Positions 16,545 through 25,850 of a stretch of DNA of 64,000 bases are shown here, piece after piece. The DNA is from Anaerosporomusa subterranea. GTDB lineage: Bacteria; Bacillota; Negativicutes; Sporomusales; Acetonemataceae. Position numbers and translations under genes: made by a program. The stretch is from positions 1-64,000 of the forward strand of contig NZ_LSGP01000017.1 in NCBI RefSeq assembly GCF_001611555.1. Reading direction: 5' to 3'. The stretch's first letter is position 1. Each line of letters begins with the position of its first letter. The notes under the pieces were generated by a model that was given only the letters and a program-made list of their open reading frames with translations, was not told where the DNA came from and did no database searches.

Positions 16545-18476
16545 CTAGTATTGATGTCGTTTAAAGAGATCATAGGCAGTCTGATAATATGCAGTCGCTA
16601 GGTCTCCTGATTGCGGGTCAACTGGGGTGGTAATTTGCTTGTCTGTTTTCGGATCATAACTGAAGCCAGATAGCTTTTTGCCCATGCCAAGCACAGTCAG
16701 TTGATTGTTCTGTAAGATGGCAACATTGTAGTTGTGATTAAACACAACCGTGTTTGGGTTGTTGCTCGGGGAAAGCACGTCATGTCCATAGAAGGGGGCG
16801 TGGTACGGCAATCCTAACATACCAAGAACAGTGGGAGCGATGTCGATCTGGCTGGTAAGTGTCTCTACTTTGCCAGGAGCGATCTTGCCCGGTGCGTAGA
16901 TGAGTAGCGGAATTTCATAACTCTTAACGGGAATTTGCTCCCGTCCATACACTCGCGCGCCATGATCGGCCACGATGACAAACAGGGTATTGTTAAACCA
17001 GGAGTGATTCTTGCTTTGGTCGATGAACTTTCCAATGGCATAGTCTGCATAGCGGATGCCTGCGTTTCGGCCGCCGCCTGTGGCAGGAATACCGGGAATG
17101 CCTTCTGGGAAGGTATACGGCTTATGGTTTGAAGTTGACATTATAATCGAGAAGAAAGGCTTACCGCTGGTGGCGGCAGTATCAAAGTACTTCTGTGCAT
17201 GATTGAACAAGTCTTCATCCGAGACGCCCCAGATATTGGCGAAGCTTGGCTGCGGAATCTCATTGCGGTCGCTGATGGCGAAGCCGTTCGACTGGAAGAA
17301 GTAATTCATGTTGTCAAAATAGCCGTAGCCACCATAGAGGAAGCTGGCTTGGTAGCCATTTTCGGCCATGACCTTGCCCCAACTGGTCATGTTTTCGTTG
17401 CCTGGTCGTTTGACGACAGACTCGCTGGGGATTGGGGGAAGTGATAGAGAGATGGCTTCCAGGCCGCGAACGGTGCGCGTGCCTGAGGCGTATACATTGG
17501 TAAACAGCAGGCCCTCTTTGCTCAGACGGTCGAAGTTTGGCGTCAAGCCACGTGTATCGCCTAAGGCACCCACAAATTCACTGCCAAAGGATTCTTCGAC
17601 AATGACAACCACGTTCATTTTGCCGAGGCCATCCTTGGCCGGAAAGGTCCGTTCCAAACTGTCTGGTTTATTGGCGGTGAATTGGCCGCCGCTATTTTTT
17701 AAATGCTCCTGAATCAGCGCATAAGCGCGCTGCGAATCGATCATCCGGTAGTGGACGTCATAGTTAATCTCGTTAGTGCGAAATGCCCTAAAAAAGCTGG
17801 TAATGCCATTAGCGGCTAACTCATTCGTAACCCGGTTGGAAAACAGGGCAAGACTATCTGCCGAAACGCCGACAGAGATGATCACCAGCAAAACAAGATG
17901 AGCTGAAAGCAATTTGGCGCGTTGGCCAAACTTGGCAGCGCCCGACAGATTACGGCGAATTCTTGGCCAGAGGCCTTTAAGGATGCCGAGCGAAAGAACG
18001 AAGGTAGCCAGCATTACCCGAACCACCGGATAGGTTTCCCAAATGTTAACCAGCACTTCGGTCGGATAGATCAGGTAATCAACTGCGACCAGATTAAATC
18101 GGGAATCAAATTCTTCAAAGAAGAAAAACTCGGACACACATAGGTATAACAAACCGAAAATGACAGCAAATAAGGTAAAGACAATAAAGCGTCGGTTTGC
18201 CTTAGAGTCAAACCATTTTGTCGGCAACAGGGCTAAATAGAGAGCAGCCGGGAATGTTACATAAACCAAAGCTGTCAAGTCGTTGAGTAGCCCCAAGCCG
18301 AGAATAGTTGGCAGATGCCAAACGGGAACTCCTCCTGCTATGCCAAAGCTACCCCAGAGAATAAGCCGCAAGACTGCCGACAACATCAGAAAAAGCGCCG
18401 ATATGGCAGTAATCGGAGCATATCTGCCTAACGCTGGGTTCTGCGTCCAAAGCCAAAGTTTATTTATATTACTCAA
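16545..18476 (-). CDS. LtaS/EptA-type sulfatase-fold phosphotransferase
   Basis: From the TTG at 18476, with GGAAGGGG upstream, the product is 643 residues: about five N-terminal membrane helices, then an extracytoplasmic alkaline-phosphatase-fold domain. Catalytic features are VVIVEESFGSEF, the threonine nucleophile region SGTRTVRGLEA, and the metal ligands of VADHGARVYG. This is the lipoteichoic-acid-synthase/phosphoethanolamine-transferase superfamily. In an organism with an outer membrane it may modify lipid A or another envelope glycan. The DgkA and PAP2 partners suit diacylglycerol recycling. Confidence 0.85.
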   Translation of the reverse strand: MSNINKLWLWTQNPALGRYAPITAISALFLMLSAVLRLILWGSFGIAGGVPVWHLPTILGLGLLNDLTALVYVTFPAALYLALLPTKWFDSKANRRFIVFTLFAVIFGLLYLCVSEFFFFEEFDSRFNLVAVDYLIYPTEVLVNIWETYPVVRVMLATFVLSLGILKGLWPRIRRNLSGAAKFGQRAKLLSAHLVLLVIISVGVSADSLALFSNRVTNELAANGITSFFRAFRTNEINYDVHYRMIDSQRAYALIQEHLKNSGGQFTANKPDSLERTFPAKDGLGKMNVVVIVEESFGSEFVGALGDTRGLTPNFDRLSKEGLLFTNVYASGTRTVRGLEAISLSLPPIPSESVVKRPGNENMTSWGKVMAENGYQASFLYGGYGYFDNMNYFFQSNGFAISDRNEIPQPSFANIWGVSDEDLFNHAQKYFDTAATSGKPFFSIIMSTSNHKPYTFPEGIPGIPATGGGRNAGIRYADYAIGKFIDQSKNHSWFNNTLFVIVADHGARVYGREQIPVKSYEIPLLIYAPGKIAPGKVETLTSQIDIAPTVLGMLGLPYHAPFYGHDVLSPSNNPNTVVFNHNYNVAILQNNQLTVLGMGKKLSGFSYDPKTDKQITTPVDPQSGDLATAYYQTAYDLFKRHQY

Positions 18477-18591
18477 GTGAAAAACCCCTTCCTTCGCTAG
18501 TACATGTACAAGATTACAGCTGGATTCTGAAAAAAGTCTGAAAGAATGGAAGGGAGAGAAACAGTAATTTTTGGCTTCGGTAAAGAGGACT

Positions 18592-18746
18592 GGATTCAGA
18601 TGGAGCTTTAACTCCATTCTGAATCCTAGTCGCACTTATCCAGGGACTTTGCCGCTCTTAGAGTGAGGCTCGAAATCTGTGATTTCGTTAAGCCGAAGAC
18701 TCCCTTTAGGGACTCCCACTTAACAGAAGATGGGAGACTTAGGGAG
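18592..18746. other. hairpin-rich intergenic segment, unknown
   Basis: Three strong stems follow each other: GGATTCAGA/TCTGAATCC with inner TGGAG/CTCCA (18592-18626); CGAAATC/GATTTCG (18671-18687); and nested CTCCCT/AGGGAG and CTCCCA/TGGGAG (18700-18746). A weaker GCC-CTC/GAG-GGC stem lies between the first two. It could be a leader of the 16545-18476 gene, a small RNA or a mobile palindrome. No reading frame is supported. Confidence 0.4.
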
Positions 18747-18800
18747 CTTGGTATCGGGTGAACGGGAAAAACAGCAAAGAGCCACGCCCTATGCTATAGG

Positions 18801-19679
18801 TTAATCTTCAAAGACTCGGCACAGTTGAGTATGAATCAGTCGCTCTGCTTCCTCGGCCGCTTGTCTTGGTCCAAAGTGGGTGAAGGCGTGTATACAGCCG
18901 ATAAACATTTTGCAAATCGTTTTTACCCCTGCATCAGTTAGCCGTTTCGCATATTGCTCAGCCTCTGGCCGCAACGGGTCGAGCTCTGCAGTGATGACCA
19001 GCGCTGCGGGCAGACTGGCGAGATTTTCGGCCAAAAGCGGTGAGACCAGCGGATTTAGAGCGTCATCTTGAGTTCGCAAGTAACAGTCGTTGAACAAGGC
19101 TCGCAACCTGGGGGTGAGGATTTTGTCTGCCGGTTGTGAAAAGGGATCAACCGACATATCGAGCGCCGGGTAGTTTAATACTTGATAGCAAAAGGAAAAC
19201 TCTTGGCGAGAACGCGCTAAGAGGCAAAGGCCTGCTGCTAAATTACCGCCGGCGCTTTGTCCGCCGACAGCAATTCGCTGCGGGTTTATCCTGAGTGTTG
19301 CTGCATTATCGTGCAGATATTTTACCACAGCATAGCTTTCTTCAAGTGCAATCGGAAACTTGTGCTCAGGCGCTAGTCGATAATCGATATTGACAACCAG
19401 ACAGGGAACAGCACTCGCCAGGCGGCGGCACCAGATGTCGTCGTCTTCAGCGCTGCCCATCATAAAGCCGCCGCCATGCAAATTCACAAAGACGGGGACC
19501 GGCTCGTTTTGCTCGCAAGAGATATATGTAAAAACTCGCGTCTCGCCGATACAGGTCGGAATCAAATGCTCGGAAAAATGCCTGACAGGAACAAAGTCTG
19601 TGATTTTTTGTTGCCCGGCGGCAAAGTTTTTTCTTGCCTGTACGGCGATTTTTGCTAATTGCTGTGGCGTTTTTGTCAT
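18801..19679 (-). CDS. alpha/beta-hydrolase, HSL-type esterase
   Basis: The 292-residue product is a hormone-sensitive-lipase-type carboxylesterase. The oxyanion motif is in NLHGGGFMMGS (about 70-80), the nucleophile serine in VGGQSAGGNLAAG, the acid in TAELDPLRPE and the histidine near IHAFTHFG. I start at the ATG at 19679 with AAGGAGG 7 bases before; a longer frame would overlap the upstream gene. The substrate is unknown. It probably shares a transcript with the 94-residue gene upstream. Confidence 0.88.
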   Translation of the reverse strand: MTKTPQQLAKIAVQARKNFAAGQQKITDFVPVRHFSEHLIPTCIGETRVFTYISCEQNEPVPVFVNLHGGGFMMGSAEDDDIWCRRLASAVPCLVVNIDYRLAPEHKFPIALEESYAVVKYLHDNAATLRINPQRIAVGGQSAGGNLAAGLCLLARSRQEFSFCYQVLNYPALDMSVDPFSQPADKILTPRLRALFNDCYLRTQDDALNPLVSPLLAENLASLPAALVITAELDPLRPEAEQYAKRLTDAGVKTICKMFIGCIHAFTHFGPRQAAEEAERLIHTQLCRVFED

Positions 19680-19701
19680 AACGGCCTCCTTGCAAAAATA
19701 A

Positions 19702-19986
19702 CTACTGGCTGACAATGCGGATATAACTCACGCCAAAAGTTTCTTGCATCAGTGGCAGATAACGGCTCATCAGTATCGAGCGATTCATTTCTCTTCTAGT
19801 GATCAGCAACAGCTGATCATCGACTTTGCGCAAAGAGCTTAGGGAATTGATGTATTTTTCAAAGTCAGCGTTGCCCATTGCCTGGCGCAATGCAGCCAGC
19901 GGCTCAACTAAGTGTGGGGCCTCTGCTGCAATCCGATCAGTTAGCGGAGTAAAGGGAATAGAGTATCGCGTATTATCGGTGGACAT
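19702..19986 (-). CDS. 94-aa protein, possibly DnaA N-terminal-like
   Basis: The 94-residue product ends with a segment resembling the DnaA N-terminal domain (KVDDQLLLITRREMNRSIL, then SRYLPLMQETFG). That resemblance is weak, and I could not check it. No membrane segment is present. The ATG at 19986 has GGAG 9 bases upstream; GTG and ATG codons just before it are too close to that site. It lies directly upstream of the hydrolase on the same strand. Confidence 0.55.
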   Translation of the reverse strand: MSTDNTRYSIPFTPLTDRIAAEAPHLVEPLAALRQAMGNADFEKYINSLSSLRKVDDQLLLITRREMNRSILMSRYLPLMQETFGVSYIRIVSQ

Positions 19987-20208
19987 GTGCATCACTCCAT
20001 TTACATAGTAAGGTGTATATTGAAGTCCTTTGTATAGTCTTCTATAAGTATAGCATATTTTACTCTCTATTCTAGCTTGGCGAATCGGGCAAAGGTCGGA
20101 CAGGTATTGAAGGGCTTTCTCAGGATTGCAGGAGAATTACAGGCCTCCGCCGAATTTCTACAATAAGAGCCAAAAGATCCTAAAGAATTTATATGCGGAG
20201 GGATTTTC

Positions 20209-20676
20209 ATGAAAAAAGATATTCTCGTTCCGTTCGATGGATCAAAGAATGCCCTTGAGGCGCTGCATCTGGCAATCAGCCTGGCCAAACTGTTCCAGGA
20301 AAAGCTGATTATCCTAAACGTTCAGCCAGATCTTCAGACTCCTAATGTTAAGCGCTTTTTTAGCGAAAAGGATGTTCGGCAATATCAGGAACAGATGTAT
20401 AACGAGACAATCGCCCCAATTAAACAAGAATTAGACAACGCTGGCGTAGAATATGAAACGAAATTGCTGATTGGCAATGCCAAGGAACAAATAATTCAGC
20501 AGGCCGCTCCCGTTGAGTCTGCACAGCAAGGTTGTTCGACGGTAGGAGTGCGGATGATTGTTATGGGCTCTCGCGGCATGAGTCCTGTTATCGGCGGGAT
20601 TTTAGGTAGTGTCAGCTATGGCGTACTGCAGGCTGCTCCTTGTCCTGTGACCATTGTTCCCTACGCATGCGAGTAA
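20209..20676 (+). CDS. universal stress protein UspA family
   Basis: The 155-residue product has the Usp fold: DILVPFDGSKNALEAL at the N-terminus and the ATP-binding motif MGSRGMSPVIGGILGSVS near the C-terminus, ending in CPVTIVP. These cytoplasmic proteins bind ATP and respond to starvation or stress. GGAGG precedes the ATG. A short Cys-containing insertion (SAQQGCSTVG) before the binding motif is a small oddity. It stands alone and ends at a two-way terminator. Confidence 0.92.
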   Translation: MKKDILVPFDGSKNALEALHLAISLAKLFQEKLIILNVQPDLQTPNVKRFFSEKDVRQYQEQMYNETIAPIKQELDNAGVEYETKLLIGNAKEQIIQQAAPVESAQQGCSTVGVRMIVMGSRGMSPVIGGILGSVSYGVLQAAPCPVTIVPYACE

Positions 20677-20720
20677 TTGTGTAGACACTTCGAGCGTCCT
20701 AGAGGATGGGACACTCATGG

Positions 20721-20761
20721 AAAAGGACCTTACCTGTTGTTTTACAGGCAAGGTCCTTTTT
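20721..20761. terminator. two-way terminator between uspA-like and glcD-like genes
   Basis: AAAAGGACCTT-CCTG pairs with CAGG-AAGGTCCTTTT, with A and T runs outside both arms. It can end both converging transcripts. Confidence 0.85.
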
Positions 20762-20768
20762 GCAGGCT

Positions 20769-22172
20769 CTATTCTCTATCGAAAAGCTTATCAGGATTCA
20801 AAATCCAATTGGGGTCAAGTGCCTTCTTAATTGACCGCATCATATCCAGCTCAACCGGATCGGTATAGGTTTGCATCAAGTCTTTTTTCTTGTAGCCGAT
20901 ACCATGCTCACCTGACAGCTTACCACCCAGCGGATAGATAAAGTCGAAAATTTCGTGTTGGATTTTGTGGAGAGTATTGATCCACTGCTCCTCAGGGACA
21001 TTGCCTTGCAAAATTGAGAGGTGAATGTTGCCATCGCCGGCGTGGCTGACGGTGCGAGCGGCGGCACCGTATTTCTCGCAGACTCCTGCCATGCGGTGCA
21101 TAGCCTCAGGCATTTTGTCGATTGGAACAACAATATCTTCATTGGAGTGGATCAAGGTTTCATGACGGACAGCTTCAGCGAAGGATTTACGCGCCTTCCA
21201 GATCTTCGCTGAGTCATTTAGCATCAACAAGGTTGTTGCGCCATTGTCGGTACAGAGTTCATCCAACTGAACTGCGATGTCTTCCAGTTTTTCTTCATCA
21301 TCTGCTTCGATTTGGATAATTAAGTAGTTACCATCATCATGCGGCAATTTCTCATTGATAAAGGCTTCAGAGCATTTGATAGCCACTGTATCCATAAACT
21401 CGACAGTTGTCGGGGTAATACCAGCTTTGGCCATAATGCCGATAAAGGCAATGGCTGTATCCGTATTAGGGAAGACGGCCAAGAAGTCAGCAAAGTGCTG
21501 CGGCAGCGGCACTAACTTCAACGTCACCTTGGTGATGATGCCAAGAGTTCCTTCTGAACCGATAATTAATTGATCCAGGCTGTAGCCGGTCGAGCTTTTA
21601 TTCAGACGAGCGCCCAGGTTTGTGATGTCACCCTTGGGAGTAACCACTTCTACTGAATACACCTGATGGCGAGTTGTACCGTATTTAACTGCTTTGTTGC
21701 CGCCAGCATTTGTGGCGACATTGCCGCCGATGAAGCAGCTATCGCCGCTGCAGGGATCGCCGGCATAGAGCAGGCCGTGCTTCTTAGCGGTTTGTTGCAC
21801 ATCTTCCGTACGGGCGCCAGCCTCGGCAATCATATACATGCTGGCAGCGTTGACTTCGAGAATTTTATTCATTTTCTCGGTGCTAAGAACGATGCCGCCA
21901 AAATTCGGGACAGCACCACAGGCGAGACCAGTACCAGCACCGCGCGGCGTGACCGGAATCAGTTCGCGGTTGGCTAGTTTAACAACAGCGGCAACCTGTT
22001 CAGTGGTTTCCGGAAACACGACAACCTCTGGCATATGGTGATAGCGGCTTTCGGTCACTTCGTCATGACTATACGTATAAAGCTTGTCAGGATCAACAGT
22101 GACGTTTTTTTCGCCAAGCAGGGATTTTAACTCATCAAGAATTGATGAGGTTACAGGATTGTAAACAGACAT
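20769..22172 (-). CDS. FAD-linked glycolate/D-lactate oxidase subunit GlcD-type
   Basis: The 467-residue flavoprotein belongs to the VAO/GlcD family that oxidises D-lactate, glycolate or related 2-hydroxyacids. The FAD-binding half has PVTPRGAGTGLACGAVP, GGNVATNAGGNKAVKYG and LIIGSEGTLGIITK. The C-terminal half has SHAGDGNIHLSI and GGKLSGEHGIG. The ATG at 22172 has AGGAGG, and a longer frame to 22277 lacks a site. No iron-sulfur partner or electron-transfer flavoprotein genes are adjacent, so the electron acceptor is unknown. Confidence 0.9.
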   Translation of the reverse strand: MSVYNPVTSSILDELKSLLGEKNVTVDPDKLYTYSHDEVTESRYHHMPEVVVFPETTEQVAAVVKLANRELIPVTPRGAGTGLACGAVPNFGGIVLSTEKMNKILEVNAASMYMIAEAGARTEDVQQTAKKHGLLYAGDPCSGDSCFIGGNVATNAGGNKAVKYGTTRHQVYSVEVVTPKGDITNLGARLNKSSTGYSLDQLIIGSEGTLGIITKVTLKLVPLPQHFADFLAVFPNTDTAIAFIGIMAKAGITPTTVEFMDTVAIKCSEAFINEKLPHDDGNYLIIQIEADDEEKLEDIAVQLDELCTDNGATTLLMLNDSAKIWKARKSFAEAVRHETLIHSNEDIVVPIDKMPEAMHRMAGVCEKYGAAARTVSHAGDGNIHLSILQGNVPEEQWINTLHKIQHEIFDFIYPLGGKLSGEHGIGYKKKDLMQTYTDPVELDMMRSIKKALDPNWILNPDKLFDRE

Positions 22173-22300
22173 GAGAAAACCTCCTCTAAACAATCGGCTT
22201 AAGGTATAAAGTATACAATTCGTCAACCAGGGAGAGAATCCCTTCATGTGGGCAGGACTTTGCGATGAGCAATTCAACGAATAACATTGTATAATAAGAC

Positions 22301-22466
22301 TAGTACCTTGACCGTGTTAGAAGTTAGCTTTAGGTCGAGGCAAAACGGCAAAAGACAAGGAAGCACCGACGACGTATACTAGAAGGGGTCTGCTAGGAGG
22401 TGCTGACGCCGTATTTTGTTGTTTTGACCGTCATCAAGCCTAATTTATAATGCGGTCAAGGTACTA
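22301..22466. repeat. 166-bp imperfect palindrome with perfect 14-bp ends
   Basis: TAGTACCTTGACCG (22301-22314) is perfectly repeated in inverse at 22453-22466. Inner blocks (AAAACGGCAAAAGACAA against TTTTGTTGTTTT, AGCACC against GGTGCT) continue the pairing to near the centre. It occupies the gap between divergent glcD-like and acyltransferase genes, and it resembles a MITE-sized hairpin element. Confidence 0.7.
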
Positions 22467-22506
22467 ACGCAAACGATAACTACTGCAGAGATAGGGTGAG
22501 TTTGAC

Positions 22507-23187
22507 ATGAAACAGCGGATTTGGGAGATTGACTATTTCCGGGGAATAGCGATTATATTGATGGTGATTTTTCATCTCATTGTTGATATGAGAGATTTCC
22601 ATGGCTATTCTTTCGAATATCAATCAGGTTTCTGGTATTATGAAGGCAAGCTGTCTGCCATTCTATTTATTTATATTGCCGGGATCAGTAGTACGTTCAA
22701 CCAGCGGTCAACTCACCATGGAATAAAACTGCTCGCCGCCGCTATGTTGGTCAGTGGTGCAACATATTTGTTTAGTCCCGCGATCTATGTGCGTTTTGGA
22801 ATATTGCATTTGTTAAGCTTGTCCATTTTACTGAGTCCTATTCTGATGAGACTGCCGTCTACTATACTAGGCGCCCTAGCGGCGGCTTTGCTGTTATTGC
22901 CCCGCTTGCTGGACCAACTTACAAATGATTCGGGTCTTCTGCTGCCGTTAGGAGTGACGCCAGCGACGTTTGTATCAATGGATTATTATCCCTTAGTTCC
23001 ATGGTTGGCGGTATTTGTCCTCGGGTTGTTGACCGGGAGGCATGTTTACCGAGACCAACAGTCGATTTTGCCAGCGATGACAGGAGCGAATACTCTCAGC
23101 AAGTTAGGAAGGAACTCGCTGTTCATCTATTTGATTCATCAACCGCTAATGCTGGCATTGTTAGCTTTGGTTCTAGGAAGGACATAA
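22507..23187 (+). CDS. DUF1624/HGSNAT-type membrane acyltransferase-like protein
   Basis: The 226-residue protein has about seven membrane segments and starts with IWEIDYFRGIAIILMVIFHL. This is the signature of the heparan-alpha-glucosaminide N-acetyltransferase catalytic family (DUF1624), with the histidine at about 22. Bacterial members are of unknown substrate. GGGTGAG precedes the ATG. It is a single gene ended by a strong terminator. Confidence 0.8.
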   Translation: MKQRIWEIDYFRGIAIILMVIFHLIVDMRDFHGYSFEYQSGFWYYEGKLSAILFIYIAGISSTFNQRSTHHGIKLLAAAMLVSGATYLFSPAIYVRFGILHLLSLSILLSPILMRLPSTILGALAAALLLLPRLLDQLTNDSGLLLPLGVTPATFVSMDYYPLVPWLAVFVLGLLTGRHVYRDQQSILPAMTGANTLSKLGRNSLFIYLIHQPLMLALLALVLGRT

Positions 23188-23190
23188 AAG

Positions 23191-23231
23191 AGGGGAGAAC
23201 GTTGGCGAAGTGCCGGGTTCTCCCCTTTTTT
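23191..23231 (+). terminator. terminator of the DUF1624 gene
   Basis: AGGGGAGAAC pairs with GGTTCTCCCCT around a 14-base loop and runs into six Ts. Confidence 0.9.
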
Positions 23232-23388
23232 GCATAAGGCTGACTGGCCCAAGCCTGCCCTTCCTCGCAAGTAACCTTGTTAACTTGTAGACATACTGTT
23301 AATGAGATTTGGTCTTGCAGATAGCAAAAATGAAGTGATCGTCATCAATAGACCATTAATAACGGTACAAGCTGATTTTTCTAGACAA

Positions 23389-24057
23389 CTAATCGAACTC
23401 CTGTGTAACCGAAATAACGCCTTCAACCTTTGACAGCTCAGCGATGACTGTTGTCAGGTCGCGGCAGTTCTTCATGTCGAGGATAATAGGGATGCCAATA
23501 CCGCCGTTCTCCTGTTCCTCGATCTTAATTTGGGTGATGCGAATGCCGAGTGCGCCGAGGCGCGAGCCGATGCGGCCTACTTGTCCGGGTCGGTCGTCAG
23601 TATGGATGTAGAGGAGTATCTCTGAGGAGCGGTGGTGCAGCCACTTTTCAAGCTTGGGCAACCATTGCAACACGATTACAACTAAGATCGCTGTCGCCAT
23701 GGCTCCAACCATCATGCCTACGCCAACAGCTAGACCAACACTGGCAACCACCCAGAGGCTGGCGGCTGTGGTTAGTCCGCGGATGGTTGGTCCTTCTTTG
23801 ATAATCGCACCAGCACCGAGGAAACCGATGCCGCTAACAACTTGAGCTGCCAGACGCGCCGGGTCGGCATTGGTAAGTCCCTGCACGCCAGCATAGAGAT
23901 TAACTGAAAGAATGGCGACCAGACAGGAGCCGAGACTAACGAGAATATGGGTTTTTAGTCCAGCCGGCTTGCCGCTATGTTCTCGTTCAAAGCCGATGAT
24001 GCCGCCGAGGAGGACTGATGTGACTAAACGAATGATAATTGTTGCATCATCAATCAT
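23389..24057 (-). CDS. MgtC/SapB-family membrane protein
   Basis: The 222-residue protein has four or five N-terminal membrane helices with the family motif GGIIGFEREHSGKPAGLKTH and VVSGIGFLGAGAIIKEG, then a soluble ACT-like C-terminal domain (from about 145). MgtC proteins act in magnesium and phosphate homeostasis and modulate ATP synthase in some bacteria. The start overlaps the phoU-like stop by 8 bases with GGAGG inside that gene, so translation is coupled. The pairing with a PhoU-like protein points to phosphate rather than magnesium control. Confidence 0.88.
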   Translation of the reverse strand: MIDDATIIIRLVTSVLLGGIIGFEREHSGKPAGLKTHILVSLGSCLVAILSVNLYAGVQGLTNADPARLAAQVVSGIGFLGAGAIIKEGPTIRGLTTAASLWVVASVGLAVGVGMMVGAMATAILVVIVLQWLPKLEKWLHHRSSEILLYIHTDDRPGQVGRIGSRLGALGIRITQIKIEEQENGGIGIPIILDMKNCRDLTTVIAELSKVEGVISVTQEFD

Positions 24058-24730
24058 CGAAGAGGCCCTCCGGCAATGGTTTTACTTTGAAGGGTTTGCC
24101 GCTGGCAATATAATAGACCAGCTCAGCAATATTGGTGGCCCGATCGGCCATTCGCTCGATGTAGCGAACAGCGATATGATAGTCGAGGACAAGCTCCTGT
24201 GCCCAAGGGTTGATAGAAAGAATACAGAGAATGTCGCGGAAAACCTGCCGGTTACACTGATCAACCAGGCAGTCGCTGGCGTCAATCTTGGAGGCTGCCT
24301 CTGCATCTAACGACTGATAGGCACTGATCGCAGCCTGCAGCATGCCGACTGTTTCCCGTCGCATGGTGCCTACGACATCGGCTAAGCTGCTTGTAGGCTC
24401 AGTCGCCTGACGAGTAAATTTTCTTTGCACCAATTTTGCGATCTGGTTAGCATAGTCGCAGATCCGCTCCAGTTCATTAGCTATTTTTTGACTTGCGGCT
24501 AAGAAATTAACTTCCTCGCGGCTACGCTGTTGTTCAGACAGTAAATCAAGACAGCGTTCATTGATTACATAATACATGGCATCAACAGTTTTCTCGATGT
24601 CGCGAGCCTCAGCAGCAAGAGTGATATCTTCCTTAACTAGCGCGTCAGTCGCTTTTTCCACTGCTTTGGTTGTCTTCTCGCCCATGCGTAAAATGGCTTG
24701 ATGTACCCAGGTGAAGCTAGGATCGTGCAC
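24050..24730 (-). CDS. PhoU-like regulatory protein
   Basis: The 226-residue all-helical product has two PhoU repeats, with an E/D-rich metal-binding segment in ASQKIANELERICDYANQIA and its partner in HIAVRYIERMADRATNIAEL. PhoU represses the phosphate regulon by acting on the transporter and kinase. It starts at a GTG (24730) with GGGGG 8 bases upstream. It lies 23 bases after an ABC transporter set and overlaps the MgtC gene, which is an unusual partner for an Fbp/Afu-type transporter. Confidence 0.88.
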   Translation of the reverse strand: MHDPSFTWVHQAILRMGEKTTKAVEKATDALVKEDITLAAEARDIEKTVDAMYYVINERCLDLLSEQQRSREEVNFLAASQKIANELERICDYANQIAKLVQRKFTRQATEPTSSLADVVGTMRRETVGMLQAAISAYQSLDAEAASKIDASDCLVDQCNRQVFRDILCILSINPWAQELVLDYHIAVRYIERMADRATNIAELVYYIASGKPFKVKPLPEGLFDD

Positions 24731-24753
24731 AGTAATGTCCCCCTTTCAATAGA

Positions 24754-25830
24754 CTACCGCTGGACGATATGTAGACTGCGTTCATCTAAACGCAGGTATA
24801 CATCCGCGCCGACGGGATAGACTGAGCCTAACGCCGGGTTGGAGTCAACGACTAGTAGGCTCTTGTCTTGTACGCGTATTTTATAATCCTGATAGGCACC
24901 CATGAATACTGAAGACTCGACTTTAGCCGGAATTTGGCCGCTGTCAGCAATGGACAAGGCCTCTGGTCGGGCAACTAAGTGAACTTTCTGCCTAGCCTCC
25001 AGTGTAAGGTCGGTCGGCAGTGAGAACAAAGTGTCAAGGCATTTCACTGTCGCATGGCTACCGGATACGGCCATGACTTCGCCATCTAAGATGTTAGCTA
25101 GGCCGATAAAATCAGCGACAAAGCGACTAGCTGGTTTTTTATAAATCTCGTGGGGAGTGCCAACTTGCTCAACAAGACCGTGGTTCATGATGATGATGCG
25201 GTCAGACATACTCATAGCCTCAGCTTGGTCGTGGGTGACATAAATGCTGGTGATCCCAAATCGCCGTTGGATGTTGCGAATTTCAGCCCGCATGTGTACC
25301 CTCAGTTTAGCATCGAGGTTTGATAGCGGCTCATCAAACAGCAGTACAGCGGGCTCCATTACCAGTGAACGCGCTAATGCAATGCGTTGTTGTTGGCCGC
25401 CTGACAGTTGGTTTGGTGCCCGGTTTTCATAGCCGGTTAGTCCGACGATCTCGAGGATGCCGCAAACCTTGCTTTTGATTTCCTGGGTGGACAGTTTCTT
25501 AATTTTTAGACCATAGGCGATGTTCTCAAATACGTTGAGGTGAGGAAATAACGCGTAGCTTTGAAACACCATCGCCGTGTCTCGTTTGTCAGGTGTCAGG
25601 CTGTTTACCCTGTCTTCGCCAATAAAGATGTCGCCTTTAGTTGGGGTCTCAAAGCCGGCGATCATGCGCAGAATAGTGGTCTTGCCGCAACCGGACGGTC
25701 CCAGTAATGTCATAAACTCTCCTGGCTGGATGTCGATCGAGACATTATCGACCGCACGGACAGGTTTGCCACCGGTGCCCTCAAAAACCTTTTCTATGTT
25801 CTTTATGCTGACGCTCTTTGAAATACTCAT
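24754..25830 (-). CDS. ABC transporter ATPase, Fbp/Pot type
   Basis: The 358-residue ATPase has Walker A in LLGPSGCGKTT, signature [17 protein letters not shown], Walker B in AVLLFDEPLSNLDAKLR and switch THDQAEAMS. A C-terminal TOBE domain begins near residue 280. It energises the permease at 25851-27527. AGGAGG precedes the ATG. The substrate may be ferric iron, a hexose phosphate or a phosphonate, as in related Fbp, Afu and Phn systems; the following PhoU gene favours a phosphorus compound. Confidence 0.92.
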   Translation of the reverse strand: MSISKSVSIKNIEKVFEGTGGKPVRAVDNVSIDIQPGEFMTLLGPSGCGKTTILRMIAGFETPTKGDIFIGEDRVNSLTPDKRDTAMVFQSYALFPHLNVFENIAYGLKIKKLSTQEIKSKVCGILEIVGLTGYENRAPNQLSGGQQQRIALARSLVMEPAVLLFDEPLSNLDAKLRVHMRAEIRNIQRRFGITSIYVTHDQAEAMSMSDRIIIMNHGLVEQVGTPHEIYKKPASRFVADFIGLANILDGEVMAVSGSHATVKCLDTLFSLPTDLTLEARQKVHLVARPEALSIADSGQIPAKVESSVFMGAYQDYKIRVQDKSLLVVDSNPALGSVYPVGADVYLRLDERSLHIVQR

Positions 25831-25850
25831 CAGATGGGCCTCCTTGACTT

